Part shown: positions 39,685 to 49,520 of the stretch, piece after piece
How the letters are laid out: the number at the start of each line of letters is the position of its first letter
Numbering within the stretch: position 1 is the first letter of the stretch
Assembly: GCA_945862045.1 (NCBI GenBank)
Contig: CAMAWR010000001.1
Coordinates: 55,078-119,077 of the forward strand
Reading direction: 5' to 3'
DNA: 64,000 bases
Source: Bifidobacterium breve
GTDB taxonomy: Bacteria; Actinomycetota; Acidimicrobiia; Acidimicrobiales; Ilumatobacteraceae
Translations under genes and position numbers: made by a program
The notes under the pieces: generated by a model
Told to the model about the DNA's origin: nothing
Database searches by the model: none
Seen by the model: the letters and a program-made list of their open reading frames with translations, nothing else

Positions 39685-40707
39685 ATGGTGATTCAAGAGC
39701 TCACGCATCAGCTGCTTGCCTGGTCGCAACGTCGACTTGGCGCCACGGACAACGCCTCAATCGATGATCTGGTCCGCCATACCGAGGGCTGGTCCTGGCA
39801 AACGTACACATTCACCCTGCGAGACACCGATGAAACCCGGGGAGTCGCACTCCGTGTCCAACCACACGACGGGCTCCTCGCACCGTACGACATCAATGCC
39901 CAGTATCGCCTTCATCAGTCTCTTGAGAGCACGTTAATTCCGGTTCCCGCATTACTGGGGCTAGAACCTGACTCGTCGATTTTTGGGATGCCTTTTTACG
40001 CCATGGAACGCATTGATGGCCGTGTTCCCGTGCAATGGAAGCCGAATGATGCGACGGTGTTCCCCGATGAAACCACTCGTCGCTCAATAGGTGATCAATT
40101 TGCCGCCATCCTCGCAGCAATCCATCAGGTAAAGCTTGGACACTTCGACTTTCTACCTGGGGCCGGCGCACCGAGCACCGCAGTTTGCACAAAGATACAG
40201 CTGACGCGCTGGCATGCGATGTACGAGCAGTCCGTGATCACTCAAGAGCCCGCGCTGCTTTATGCGTTCCGCTGGCTAGATAACAATGTGCCAGCAACCA
40301 AAAACTTGGGGTTGTGCCACGGTGACTACCGCATCGGCAACTTCATAGTCCGGGACGGAATTATCGTTTCAATTCTCGACTGGGAATTGGCCCATATTGG
40401 TGACACCACTGCCGACCTGGCCTGGGCCGCCCTCCCACTGTTTCGCGGCAAATCCCCTCTCTGTTCGCATCTTCTCTCACATGACGACTTTTTCGCCGCA
40501 TATGAACGTCATGGTGGAGCCCCAGTTGATCGAAGAGTGTTTGACTATTGGACGGTGTTCAATCTCGTCAAGGCCGCAGTTCCACATCTGCGCGCTACGC
40601 GGGCATTCGAAGACGGCGGCACCCAGGATTTGCGCTTGGCGGCGATGGGCCATCAAGTTGTTCACATTTACAAACATCTGATCGTCGCACTGGAGAATCT
40701 CACATGA
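39685..40707 (+). CDS. Phosphotransferase-like protein (APH/acyl-CoA dehydrogenase-associated type)
   Basis: 340 residues. Aminoglycoside-phosphotransferase fold with an intact Brenner motif LCHGDYRIGNFIV (about 210-222) and metal site ILDWELAHIGDTTADLAW (about 231-248). FYAMERIDGRVP marks the hinge. Family members near acyl-CoA metabolism in actinobacteria often accompany acyl-CoA dehydrogenases, and the phosphate acceptor may be a hydroxyacyl compound; it is not an antibiotic-resistance call. Its stop overlaps the next ATG. Confidence 0.8.
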   Translation: MVIQELTHQLLAWSQRRLGATDNASIDDLVRHTEGWSWQTYTFTLRDTDETRGVALRVQPHDGLLAPYDINAQYRLHQSLESTLIPVPALLGLEPDSSIFGMPFYAMERIDGRVPVQWKPNDATVFPDETTRRSIGDQFAAILAAIHQVKLGHFDFLPGAGAPSTAVCTKIQLTRWHAMYEQSVITQEPALLYAFRWLDNNVPATKNLGLCHGDYRIGNFIVRDGIIVSILDWELAHIGDTTADLAWAALPLFRGKSPLCSHLLSHDDFFAAYERHGGAPVDRRVFDYWTVFNLVKAAVPHLRATRAFEDGGTQDLRLAAMGHQVVHIYKHLIVALENLT

Positions 40708-41024
40708 TGCAGAACTCACTTCCTCGACTTTGCGAAGGAATCGCACGGACCCTGAACGACGTCGTCCTACCGTCGGTGACCGAGCCCTTCGCTCGTGGAC
40801 AAACCCTTGCGGCTATCGAATTACTGCGCAACCTTGCAACTCGAGTGTCGTGGAATGATACGCAAGCACGGGTATCGGCACAACTACTTGTTGACGAACT
40901 AGCCCTTGAGCACCCCGACCTGAACACAGTGCTCGCCGGACTTACACATCTCGTCGCTGATGAACTTTCCCGAACTCGCAGTGGGATGTTCAGTAAGCCA
41001 ACTCCAGGGCAATTTACTTCATGA
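40704..41024 (+). CDS. Small protein between phosphotransferase and IpdA-like gene
   Basis: 106 residues, MMQNSLPRLCEGIARTLNDV onward, mostly alpha-helical, no membrane segment. Four-base overlaps at both ends (ATGA at 40704 and 41021) show it belongs to the operon and is translated. Not recognised; the context suggests an accessory subunit of the upstream phosphotransferase. Confidence 0.6.
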   Translation: MMQNSLPRLCEGIARTLNDVVLPSVTEPFARGQTLAAIELLRNLATRVSWNDTQARVSAQLLVDELALEHPDLNTVLAGLTHLVADELSRTRSGMFSKPTPGQFTS

Positions 41025-41842
41025 TTGCAAAATTGGCGACGAATAAGGTCATCACAGCTGAACAGTTCGTGTCGCTCGTGCCTCACGATGCCCTCCTCGC
41101 AATTGGTGGCGTTCTTTTGCGTCGCAAACCAATGAGGCTGATTGATCTGCTTTGCAAAGACAATCGTCCACCGCTCAGGGTCGCTTCGTTTCTCGGTTCG
41201 CTCGATATCGAATGGCTTGCTGCACACCGTCGAATATCTAGTTTGACCACTGGGTATGTCGGCATGGAATCGTTGGGGCCAACCCCGGCGTGGTCTGATG
41301 CACTCGAAAAATGTCGTGCGACAATACAGGAGTGCAGCGAATTGATGTTCGTCTCTGGACTTCGCGCCGGTGCCGCCGGACTTCCATTCATGCCCAGCCG
41401 TGGTGCTCGAAGAAGTGATCTGGCTACCGAAGCGAACCTTGCACCGGTTACATGCCCGTATACGGGCCAGATTCTCTGGGCGATGCCAGCACTGCGTCCG
41501 GACGTTGCCATTCTTCATGCAGAGCAAGCAGACAGCACCGGCAACGTTGACCGTCCCAGCGAGCAGGATTTTCTTTGGGACACCGACCTCTTGCTGGCGC
41601 GTGCGGCAAAAACCGTCATCGTCAGTGTTGAACGTGTCGTACCCACCGAACAACTCAATCAGCCCGTGCTTTTCGCCCACGAGGTGCAGCACATTTTTGT
41701 GGCGCCACACGGAGCCGCTCCATCCGAGCTACCTGGTTGCTACCCAGCCGATCTGGCAGGAATCGCGACTTACCTCGCTGCCGTCGCCGAGGGAGAATTG
41801 CCGGCAGCCGCACTTTCCAAATCATTCCCACGAAGATCATGA
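41021..41842 (+). CDS. CoA-transferase-fold alpha subunit, IpdA-like (second copy)
   Basis: 273 residues, diverged from the protein at 30721. VPHDALLAIGGVLLRRKPMRLI and LRVASFLGSLDIEWLAAHRR correspond to the family blocks. TTGYVGMESLGPTP holds a glutamate (E83) aligned with E91 of the first copy. Pairs with the beta-like gene through an ATGA overlap. Probably a related ring-cleaving hydrolase or CoA-transferase for a different intermediate. Confidence 0.75.
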   Translation: MIAKLATNKVITAEQFVSLVPHDALLAIGGVLLRRKPMRLIDLLCKDNRPPLRVASFLGSLDIEWLAAHRRISSLTTGYVGMESLGPTPAWSDALEKCRATIQECSELMFVSGLRAGAAGLPFMPSRGARRSDLATEANLAPVTCPYTGQILWAMPALRPDVAILHAEQADSTGNVDRPSEQDFLWDTDLLLARAAKTVIVSVERVVPTEQLNQPVLFAHEVQHIFVAPHGAAPSELPGCYPADLAGIATYLAAVAEGELPAAALSKSFPRRS

Positions 41843-42663
41843 ATAGCACCGAGATTGCCTCTCCTGCGACACAGGTCTGTTGGGAGTTGGCGCAGCAAAC
41901 ACGAGCTGATGATGTGCTTATCATCGGGGTTGGCACACCTCTTGCAGCCGCAGCGGCACTGCTAGCTCGCGCAATTCTCCATCCGTCGTTGACCATCATC
42001 TTTGGAACCGCCGTGGCACCACGCGAGTTCAACCTTGCTGCATCAATCCTTGATTCATCACGTGTATCGAGAGCAGCCATCGGTAATTATTCGCAGGTTG
42101 AAGTACTTGATCTCGTATCCCGAGGTGGTGTAACACTGCAATTCGTCAGCCCAATTGAAATTGACCGAAGCGGAAATCTCAACGCCAGTCGCATTCGGCG
42201 CGCAGACGGCAGCTGGCGGCAGTTTCCTGGGAGCCTTGCAATCGGTGATACCTCGGTGCTCGTCGGACGACTCGTTGCCTATCGGGTTGGCCACCATCGG
42301 CGCTTCCTGACCGAGCGCGTCTCATTCGTGAGCGGCGCAGCTGCGCTTCAAAATGAGAACTCAACGACCCCGTATGGACAGGGAGCGACCCTCGCAATTA
42401 CCGAGATGGCGACGGTGTCTCTCGGTGCAAACCCGCGGTTGATCAACTACGGCCACGATCTTGCCGCTGCCAAGAATGGGATTGATTTCTTGGTGGACGA
42501 TACCCACGCTGTCCGACGCACCGCCATTCCACCCGAAGCCTTGGTAGCCCTTGCCACGTATGATCCCCTGCGCGTCCGCGATCTCGAGGACAAAAATCAC
42601 CGTGCCGCAGTCTTATCGCGAATCACCACAGACTCTGAGAGCAATCCCGACAATGGTGGATGA
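41839..42663 (+). CDS. CoA-transferase-fold beta subunit, IpdB-like (second copy)
   Basis: 274 residues. ELAQQTRADDVLIIGVGTPLA and VSPIEIDRSGNLNASRIRR are typical beta-subunit blocks, with VDDTHAVRRT and PPEALVAL at the C-terminus. The segment at the catalytic-Glu position (TIIFGTAVAPRE) lacks the ExG glutamate. Strongly diverged from the 31653 protein, so the duplication is old or the two pairs arrived separately. Its end overlaps the next gene by 11 bases. Confidence 0.72.
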   Translation: MNSTEIASPATQVCWELAQQTRADDVLIIGVGTPLAAAAALLARAILHPSLTIIFGTAVAPREFNLAASILDSSRVSRAAIGNYSQVEVLDLVSRGGVTLQFVSPIEIDRSGNLNASRIRRADGSWRQFPGSLAIGDTSVLVGRLVAYRVGHHRRFLTERVSFVSGAAALQNENSTTPYGQGATLAITEMATVSLGANPRLINYGHDLAAAKNGIDFLVDDTHAVRRTAIPPEALVALATYDPLRVRDLEDKNHRAAVLSRITTDSESNPDNGG

Positions 42664-43960
42664 CTCCTCATTTCTCGCTGATTTGCCGACCCTCAGCCGG
42701 CTATTTAGCAGTCGTCTCGGCCGTTCCGTGACCGTGACCGAAATACGCCGCAGCAACATGGGCAATGGTCAGGAAACATGGTTCGTAGACACGACACTGC
42801 GACCCTTCGTTCTACGTCGGAGCGCGGCCGGTGGACCGCTCACCTGGACCTCGCGGGCCACAGAGTTTCAGGCTCTCTCTTCGCTGCAAGAAATCGGACT
42901 GCCGATTCCGCGAGTCCTTTGGCAGGAGCCTGATGACGGCAGCTTGAAGCGTGCCTATTTTGTGATGGAGCATCTTCCTGGCAAGCCACCAGCACGACAG
43001 TTTGATGACAACATGGCCTTCAAGCTCGGACAAATGTTGGCCCAGCTGCATCAAAATACGTGTTTTGGTGCGCAAGCCGAGGCACACACATACCTTCCAA
43101 CCAAGCTGGCGGAAACTCTCGAAAAGTACGCGACCACGTTGTTCGCCGAAGAACCACTGGCCCTTGCCCTATTTGGTTGGCTTGAATCCCATGTTCCACG
43201 ACAGGCATTTCAAACAGTTCGCCTCTGGGGTGACCCTGGACCACACAACATGCTGATCTCTGATGGGCAAGTCAGTGGTTTGCTGGACTGGGAGATGACC
43301 TCGCTCGGACACCCTGGCGAAGATCTCGGCAGCGCACGCTGGTCGGTGTTGGGTTTTGCCTCCACTCAAAACATCGACCTGGGCTACACGAGTCTTGCTA
43401 CAGCCACAGCTATCCAGGATGGTGACTGGTTCGAGGTTCTGGCGCATCTCATCCGCGCCGGTCAAGCCCTCGACGGCACTGCAGCATTTCTTCGGAGCGA
43501 AACCGATGAAGTCACGCTTCCGGCGATGGGGCTCGGACTCGTGACCGCCAACCTCCTGCGAGCTGCCACAGTTGCCTGGCAGCAGCCCGAATCAATAGCC
43601 GCAAAGACATCGTTTTCATCTGTCCAAACCGACACCATCAATGATGAAAAAATTATCAATCGTCTCGCCGAGGTTTCGGCCCGCTTGGCAATGATGCAAG
43701 ACAACCGAAGCACAGTGCGACAACGCATTACAGAGGTCGTGCAGCTCGCCTACCAAAATGGGGCTCATCAACATTCATTACCCCGCGAAAACTCTGGGGA
43801 TCTCCACAACTTGGGTCAAGTCGCACGTGCGCAAGAGATGTCTGGGCAGTCCCTTGAATTGCGCCGGATACTTGTCGACGATGTGCGGAGTCGTAGATCG
43901 CGGATGGGGGATCTCCTGCGCTATTTCGGTGCGACCACGTCAACTTCGGTCGCCAAGTGA
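42653..43960 (+). CDS. Phosphotransferase-like protein with altered Brenner motif
   Basis: 435 residues from ATG 42653 (GTG 42656 possible). The APH fold is clear (AYFVMEHLPGKPPARQFD; GLLDWEMTSLGHPGEDLGSARW). The catalytic motif normally written HGD reads WGDPGPHNMLI, with His replaced by Trp and Asp and Asn kept. An extra C-terminal extension of about 100 residues (from about 340), rich in charged helix, has no match that I know. Last gene of this operon; converges with the EthD gene. Confidence 0.75.
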   Translation: MVDDSSFLADLPTLSRLFSSRLGRSVTVTEIRRSNMGNGQETWFVDTTLRPFVLRRSAAGGPLTWTSRATEFQALSSLQEIGLPIPRVLWQEPDDGSLKRAYFVMEHLPGKPPARQFDDNMAFKLGQMLAQLHQNTCFGAQAEAHTYLPTKLAETLEKYATTLFAEEPLALALFGWLESHVPRQAFQTVRLWGDPGPHNMLISDGQVSGLLDWEMTSLGHPGEDLGSARWSVLGFASTQNIDLGYTSLATATAIQDGDWFEVLAHLIRAGQALDGTAAFLRSETDEVTLPAMGLGLVTANLLRAATVAWQQPESIAAKTSFSSVQTDTINDEKIINRLAEVSARLAMMQDNRSTVRQRITEVVQLAYQNGAHQHSLPRENSGDLHNLGQVARAQEMSGQSLELRRILVDDVRSRRSRMGDLLRYFGATTSTSVAK

Positions 43961-44598
43961 CGGGTTCCCCCAAAACTCAGACCCGACAGGCCCCACAGGC
44001 ACCTGTCGAATGTGGCTGAGTTCAGGAATCCGAGAGCTTCGTCAACACCGTCAAACCACTGCATGTCTACAGCCTCAGATGCTGGTGCACCGAGCTCGGC
44101 TGATGCCGTCACTAGCGGAATCAGTAGCTCCCTCCTTCGCACACCTTCGCTGATGAGAAGCTGTGCATCGAAAGAAGCCAATTCATCAACTAATTGATTT
44201 TGTGTCGATCGAGGATGCACCCGATAAAACAACATCAACTTCACGCCCTCCTTCGGGCGTGGCTTATCAATGACTACGGATCGGTCACCGAGAATTAACG
44301 AGAACCGAGACTTCTCCACGAAGGCTCGCTCATCTGCACGCACTCGAACCTGGTACTCCTCTGAATTGAAGCCTTCATTCATCAACTCAACTGATGCAAA
44401 ATCAAGTTCAGAGCATGCATCAAAACCAGGGAACCCGAGTACCGGCATCTCATTGCGGAGCACAGCGTGATTCTGAACGTATCGAAGCAGATTGGGTATC
44501 TTGCCGGCTGCGTCAGCATGCGAGGTACGCCAATGATGTTGGAACTCGTGGTACGTATGACCAGCGAGTCGTGGCGCCATTCCGAGTCGAGTAATCAT
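43921..44598 (-). CDS. EthD-domain protein
   Basis: 225 residues; ATG 44598 follows GGAGG with 4-nt spacing. The opening MITRLGMAPRLAGHTYHEFQHHWRTSHADAAGKIPNLL is spread over the EthD signature (F-x-x-H/Y-W...H), and KLMLFYRVHPRSTQNQL begins a second, weaker ferredoxin-like repeat. EthD proteins accompany the P450 system for ethyl tert-butyl ether and many other catabolic clusters; their role is unclear. Downstream of a decayed ligase gene. Confidence 0.78.
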   Translation of the reverse strand: MITRLGMAPRLAGHTYHEFQHHWRTSHADAAGKIPNLLRYVQNHAVLRNEMPVLGFPGFDACSELDFASVELMNEGFNSEEYQVRVRADERAFVEKSRFSLILGDRSVVIDKPRPKEGVKLMLFYRVHPRSTQNQLVDELASFDAQLLISEGVRRRELLIPLVTASAELGAPASEAVDMQWFDGVDEALGFLNSATFDRCLWGLSGLSFGGTRHLATEVDVVAPK

Positions 44599-46191
44599 CA
44601 CACCTCCGACTCTGCATCGTAGACCGATTCCCGAGTCAGTGCATCTGATTGGATTTGATATTTTTCAATGCGCTCACTGGGCGTTTTGGGGAAAGAGTCT
44701 CGCTGTTCATAGAACCTTGGAACCATATATTTCGGCAACTGCTGCTCACACCACTTTCGGAGATGGCACGGCATACACCGCAGCCTCCAAGATGTCGGGA
44801 TGCAGAAGAACGAGCATTTCAATTTCAATGGCGCCGACCATCTCCCCACGGCGCCGTATGCGATCTTGTTTACGACCCTTAAAGTAGACCACGCCAGCGT
44901 CGTCGTAGCTCGCCAAGTCACCGGTGTGAAACATGAAGTTTCTAAAAGCTCTTATCGTTGCCTGCGGATCCTTGTAGTACTCGGAAATCATCGCATGCGG
45001 TAACAGCGAACGAAATACCAATTCGCCTACCTCGCCTGGGGCAAGAGATTGTCCTGCTCATCAACGACACCGTAGTCACACCATTGCACCGGCTGACCGA
45101 GTGTCCCTGTCGGCTTGTTCGGCAAAAGATTTCGGCGTGCTGGGAGAAGGTGTACCTCTGTCATCCCATATGCTTGCCACGACAGTTTGACGCCGAATCG
45201 TTGTTCGAATAGTTCTGGTACTGGGGCCGTGGAACACAAAAACCCCTATCACGCAATGTGGCGAAACTTCATGGGTGACTTTGTCGATCAAAGCAAGCAT
45301 CGGCGCCAGAATCCTCGCGAAGTTTGCCCCCGAATCAGCAGCTTGTTGCCAACACTTCGAGGGACTAAAAGTCGATACGACATGAGCAGTACATCCTGCG
45401 TGAAGTGCTGAATTTGCGATGAAATGCAGGGCTCCTACGTGAAATATTGGGAGTGGAGTGAACAGCACGTCTGACGAAACTCTCCCCAGCGAATCCGCTA
45501 CTACGGCAGCCGCCTTATACAAATAGAGATGTGAAAACACCACACCCTTGGCCCCGCCTGTGGTCCCCGAGGTGAATTGAATTACTGCCGTATCATGCCA
45601 GTTCGGTAGAGCCGCCTCGGCTACTGCATAATTCCCGATGTCAATTTCTGCCAGCCATGTCTCCCATCCAACAACAGGAACCCCAAGCATCTGCCAGCAA
45701 TCTGGTTCCCGTCCGGTAACAATCACGAGACGAACACCGCCAAGTGTCTCCAGATCATTTAGGCGAACAAACAACTCGTCTCGCACAATCAAAACACTGG
45801 CGTCACTTTTTTCGAGTAGATATTCCAGATGCTTCCCTCGACTTTCCGCATTGAATGGAACAACAACTCCGCTATTCAGCTGTGCTCCATAAAACGCCGG
45901 CATAAATTCAATTTGATTGCGCAAAAGAAGGGCGACATCACTGCCCGATCCAACATCACGAGAGATTGCAAAGCCAATTTTTTGCACGAGGGTCCATGCC
46001 TCGGAAAATATGATTCGACTCTGGTCATCACAGACCAACCACTCGTGATTCGGACGCCTTTCAGACTGATCCCGCAACACTCGCAACATCGACCATGATT
46101 GACGCTCGTAACGTAAGCCGTACTCTCCTTCAGGCTCACCCGAACCACGCAGCAAGCCCACGAAGGGAGGCGTGGTAGCCGTCATCAGCAC
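44598..46191 (-). pseudogene. Decayed AMP-forming acyl-CoA ligase
   Basis: The N-terminal 340 residues are intact (FTSGTTGGAKGVVFSH; PLPIFHVGALHF). The reading frame then shifts near 45240, where the homology continues as CSTAPVPELFEQRFG in another frame. It shifts again near 45045 (after NLLPQ, resuming GEVGELVFRS) and once more near 44765. The last break also deletes about 20-30 residues: AVYAVPS jumps to LRKWCEQQLPKYMVP. The end KTPSERIEKYQIQ is still readable. Three separate lesions including a deletion make sequencing error an unlikely sole cause. Its function may be taken by the two ligases at 46237 and 47838. Confidence 0.82.
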
Positions 46192-46236
46192 TCCGTTTTG
46201 AAATTCTGACTTATTTGCCTAAGGTTAGATTCACTC

Positions 46237-47841
46237 ATGTACGACGGGTTGCAAACCTTCGGGGCGCTGGTTGCGGCCAGGGCAAATCAGCACCCTGATG
46301 CATTGGCAATCAAGTTTGAACAACACCAACTATCATTCGCCGAGTTGCACCGTCGGGCCAACCGCCTGGCGAATGCACTCGCAAACTTGCAACTTGTCAA
46401 AGGCGAAACATGCGCCGTCATGCTTCCGAACGGACCCGACTACCTGACCACATGGCTCGCATTAACCCGACTCGGCGTGGTCGAGGTGCCTATCAACGTC
46501 GCCTACCGAGGGGACTTGTTCATCTACTTGCTCAATCAAGCAGAGTGCAGTGCCCTAGTCATCGATCAGCGGTATCTCGAACATTTGCTCCAAATCTCTG
46601 CCAACCTGACTAATCTGCGTCACATTGTCGTAGTCGACAGCGACACGACTACGCCAACATCACTAACTACACGCAACACTGTGGCAAGTGTCCACGACCA
46701 CAAAAATATTCTCTTTCACTCCGAAGATACTGAACCCAATGTTGCCATTAGCGACACCGACCCTTCGGTGATTCTTTTTACCTCTGGAACAACTGGCCCT
46801 TCAAAAGGTGTCGTTCTTTCGCATCGCGCCAATTTTGTTCTGGCCCGCAATGTGAGCGAGTTAATGGGGTACACCCAAGGTGAGCGATTATTCACCGTAT
46901 TCCCCCTCTTTCATGTCAACGCCCGCTACACGACGGTCCTGCCCGCTTGGCTTGTGGATGGTGACTGCGTCATGCATGATCGATTTTCAGCAAGCAGCTT
47001 TTTTGACTTCTGCCGGACGGAAAATGTGACGGCGTTCAACTACATGGGCGCACTCCTGATGATGCTCATGAAGCAACCAGAACGCACGAATGACGCGGAC
47101 AACCCTGTTCGACGGGCTTATGGCGCGCCGGCGCCAGTCGAGATTTACCGAGATTTTGAACAGCGATTCGGCGTTCAGCTCGTCGAGGTCTACGGGTCAA
47201 CCGAACTTGGCACGGCGACCATGAATACCGTCGAAGCATTTCGCATCGGGTCATGTGGGCGGGCTGTGCCCTATTTTGATGTCAAGATCCATGACTCACT
47301 CGACAACGAATGCCCAATCGGCACGGAAGGCGAGATCGTCGTGCGCCCAACGAGACCCAGCGTCATGTTCAATCAGTATTACAAGATGCCCACAGAAACT
47401 GTCAGCGCATTCCACAACCTCTGGTTTCATACAGGTGACCGCGGACGGATGGACGCAGACGGATACTTTTACTTCATCGACAGAATGAAAGATGCCATTC
47501 GTCGCCGAGGCGAAAATATCTCATCTTGGGAAGTAGAGAAGGTCCTCAATACCCATCCGAAAGTGCTGGAGACGGCGGTCATCGGAACACCATCGGCTCT
47601 CACCGAGGAAGAGGTTTTGGTGGCGGTCGTGCTACGCGAGGGCGAATCACTTTTACCGGTGGATTTGCTCGATTTTTGCCAGGGACGAATCGCCCACTTT
47701 GCAGTTCCTAGGTACGTACGATTTCTCACAGCTCTTCCACGAACCCCTAGTCAAAGAGTCGAAAAATATAAGTTACGCGCCGCTGGTTTGACCAACGACA
47801 CCTGGGACCGAGAATCTGTGGGATACCAAGTTCGCCGATGA
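46237..47841 (+). CDS. AMP-forming acyl-CoA ligase
   Basis: 534 residues. Motifs: LFTSGTTGPSKGVVLSHR (A3), VEVYGSTELGTATMN (A5), WFHTGDRGRMDADGYFYFID (A7), RRRGENISSWEVEKVL (A8) and PSQRVEKYKLR (A10 lysine). The start is only 7 bases after a TAAGGTTAGA element and no clear ribosome binding site is seen, so a leaderless or short-leader mRNA is possible. Overlaps the next ligase by 4 bases. Confidence 0.9.
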   Translation: MYDGLQTFGALVAARANQHPDALAIKFEQHQLSFAELHRRANRLANALANLQLVKGETCAVMLPNGPDYLTTWLALTRLGVVEVPINVAYRGDLFIYLLNQAECSALVIDQRYLEHLLQISANLTNLRHIVVVDSDTTTPTSLTTRNTVASVHDHKNILFHSEDTEPNVAISDTDPSVILFTSGTTGPSKGVVLSHRANFVLARNVSELMGYTQGERLFTVFPLFHVNARYTTVLPAWLVDGDCVMHDRFSASSFFDFCRTENVTAFNYMGALLMMLMKQPERTNDADNPVRRAYGAPAPVEIYRDFEQRFGVQLVEVYGSTELGTATMNTVEAFRIGSCGRAVPYFDVKIHDSLDNECPIGTEGEIVVRPTRPSVMFNQYYKMPTETVSAFHNLWFHTGDRGRMDADGYFYFIDRMKDAIRRRGENISSWEVEKVLNTHPKVLETAVIGTPSALTEEEVLVAVVLREGESLLPVDLLDFCQGRIAHFAVPRYVRFLTALPRTPSQRVEKYKLRAAGLTNDTWDRESVGYQVRR

Positions 47842-49490
47842 CCTCTCTAGGGCCTCACCCAGATAAACCTGGCAAAATATCGCAGACATTTCATCTCCCT
47901 GACGACGCTCCACGCACGATTGGCGAGTGGATTCGGGCGAAAGCTGATCACAACGAGTCCAAGATCGCCCTTGAAATAGTTGACCGGACAAAAACATATC
48001 GCCAGATTGATGTCGATAGCGACCGTGTTGCCGTCGGACTTGCAAGCCTTGGGCTGCGGCCGGGAGACCGAGCAGCCATCATGATGAAAAACAGTCTTGA
48101 GAATGTTGACGTCTGGTTCGCAATGTGCAAACTCAATATTCTCGAGGTGCCCATCAACACGTCGAATCGTGGGCACCTCCTCCAATACCTTCTCGCTCAA
48201 TCTCAGTCACGTGCTGTGGTGGTTGACACAGAATTCCTTACCCGCATCGCCGAGATAGCTGCCGACCTGCCAAGTCTGGAACACATCATCTGGCATGATG
48301 ATGGCACCCATTTGGGAATGCCGTTCTTGCCACCACACATCGCCGTACATCGACTATCTGATATCTATCTTTCGGGTTCACCGCTACGCCCCGATATCAC
48401 TTTCGCTTCGCCATCAGTCATCTTGTACACCTCCGGCACCACCGGGCCATCCAAAGGAGTCGTGCTGTCTCACGAAGCCAATCTCAATCTGGCACGCCAC
48501 CTGCAATGGCTCGTTGGCTATGAGTCGCATGATGTTCTGTATACGGCTTTTCCTCTTTTCCATATCAACGCGAAATATACGAGCGTTATGTGCGCGATGG
48601 AGTCTGACGCCAAACTCGTGATGGATCAGCGTTTTACCGCCAGTGGTTTTTGGGACATTTGTCGACGCAAAGGAATCACTGCGTTCAACTATCAGGGTGC
48701 CCTACTGATGATGCTGTGGAAGCAACCAGAAAAACCCGACGACCTTGCCAATCCCGTACGAAACGCTTTCGGTGCCCCTTGCCCCGTTGACATCTGGGAA
48801 CCATTTGAGCGCCGATTCGGCTTGCATCTCACCGAGGTTTACGGAATGACCGAGATTGCCATCGCCACCCAAAATACAAAAACGGAGCGCCGAATTGGCT
48901 CCTGCGGAAAAGTGTGTTCGTATTACGACATGCGCATCGTCGACGACGAGGACAATCCACTTCCAACTGGTAGCGCTGGCGAAATAGTTGTCCGCCCCAA
49001 GAAGCCATCAATCATGATTGATGAATATTTCAGGATGCCCGATGCCACGCTCAGCGCTTTTCGAAATATGTGGTTTCACACTGGCGACCGAGGAAAGTTT
49101 GACGACGATGGCTACCTCTATTTCGTCGATCGTATGAAAGACTGTGTGCGTCGCCGCGGCGAAAATATTTCAAGCTTCGAAGTTGAGGCAGTCATCAATA
49201 CCCACACCGCTGTCCTTGAATCGGCAGTATTTGGCGCACCTTCAGAACTCGGAGAAGAGGAGGTCATGGCAGCGATAGTCCTCAAGCCCGATTGTCAACT
49301 TTCAGAAATTGAACTTGTCGATTATTGCGCATCGCGGATGGCGCACTTTGCAGTTCCGCGTTTTATTCGCTGGGTTTCCGAACTCCCCAAGACCCCATCA
49401 CAGCGAATTCAGAAGTTCAAACTTCGTGAGCAAGCCATCACGTCTGATACTTGGGACCGAGACAGGTCGGGTTATGTTATTCAACGATGA
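47838..49490 (+). CDS. AMP-forming acyl-CoA ligase (tandem paralogue)
   Basis: 550 residues, clearly paralogous to the preceding gene along its whole length: ILYTSGTTGPSKGVVLSHE, FNYQGALLMMLWKQPEKPDD versus FNYMGALLMMLMKQPERTND, RRRGENISSFEVEAVI and PSQRIQKFKLR. A5 reads TEVYGMTEIAIATQN, differing in the acyl pocket region, so it may accept a different acid. ATGA overlap with the upstream gene. Confidence 0.9.
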   Translation: MTSLGPHPDKPGKISQTFHLPDDAPRTIGEWIRAKADHNESKIALEIVDRTKTYRQIDVDSDRVAVGLASLGLRPGDRAAIMMKNSLENVDVWFAMCKLNILEVPINTSNRGHLLQYLLAQSQSRAVVVDTEFLTRIAEIAADLPSLEHIIWHDDGTHLGMPFLPPHIAVHRLSDIYLSGSPLRPDITFASPSVILYTSGTTGPSKGVVLSHEANLNLARHLQWLVGYESHDVLYTAFPLFHINAKYTSVMCAMESDAKLVMDQRFTASGFWDICRRKGITAFNYQGALLMMLWKQPEKPDDLANPVRNAFGAPCPVDIWEPFERRFGLHLTEVYGMTEIAIATQNTKTERRIGSCGKVCSYYDMRIVDDEDNPLPTGSAGEIVVRPKKPSIMIDEYFRMPDATLSAFRNMWFHTGDRGKFDDDGYLYFVDRMKDCVRRRGENISSFEVEAVINTHTAVLESAVFGAPSELGEEEVMAAIVLKPDCQLSEIELVDYCASRMAHFAVPRFIRWVSELPKTPSQRIQKFKLREQAITSDTWDRDRSGYVIQR

Positions 49491-49520
49491 CATCAAGCAC
49501 CACAACGATTGGAGTCGACG

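Noticed and set aside
39685..40707. Aminoglycoside resistance gene
   Set aside because: The fold is APH-like, but the operon context is acyl-CoA metabolism and such homologues are common in lipid-degrading actinobacteria.
44598..46191. Ligase frame breaks explained purely by sequencing errors
   Set aside because: One break removes about 20-30 conserved residues as well as shifting frame, which simple base-calling errors do not explain; error at the other two sites cannot be excluded.
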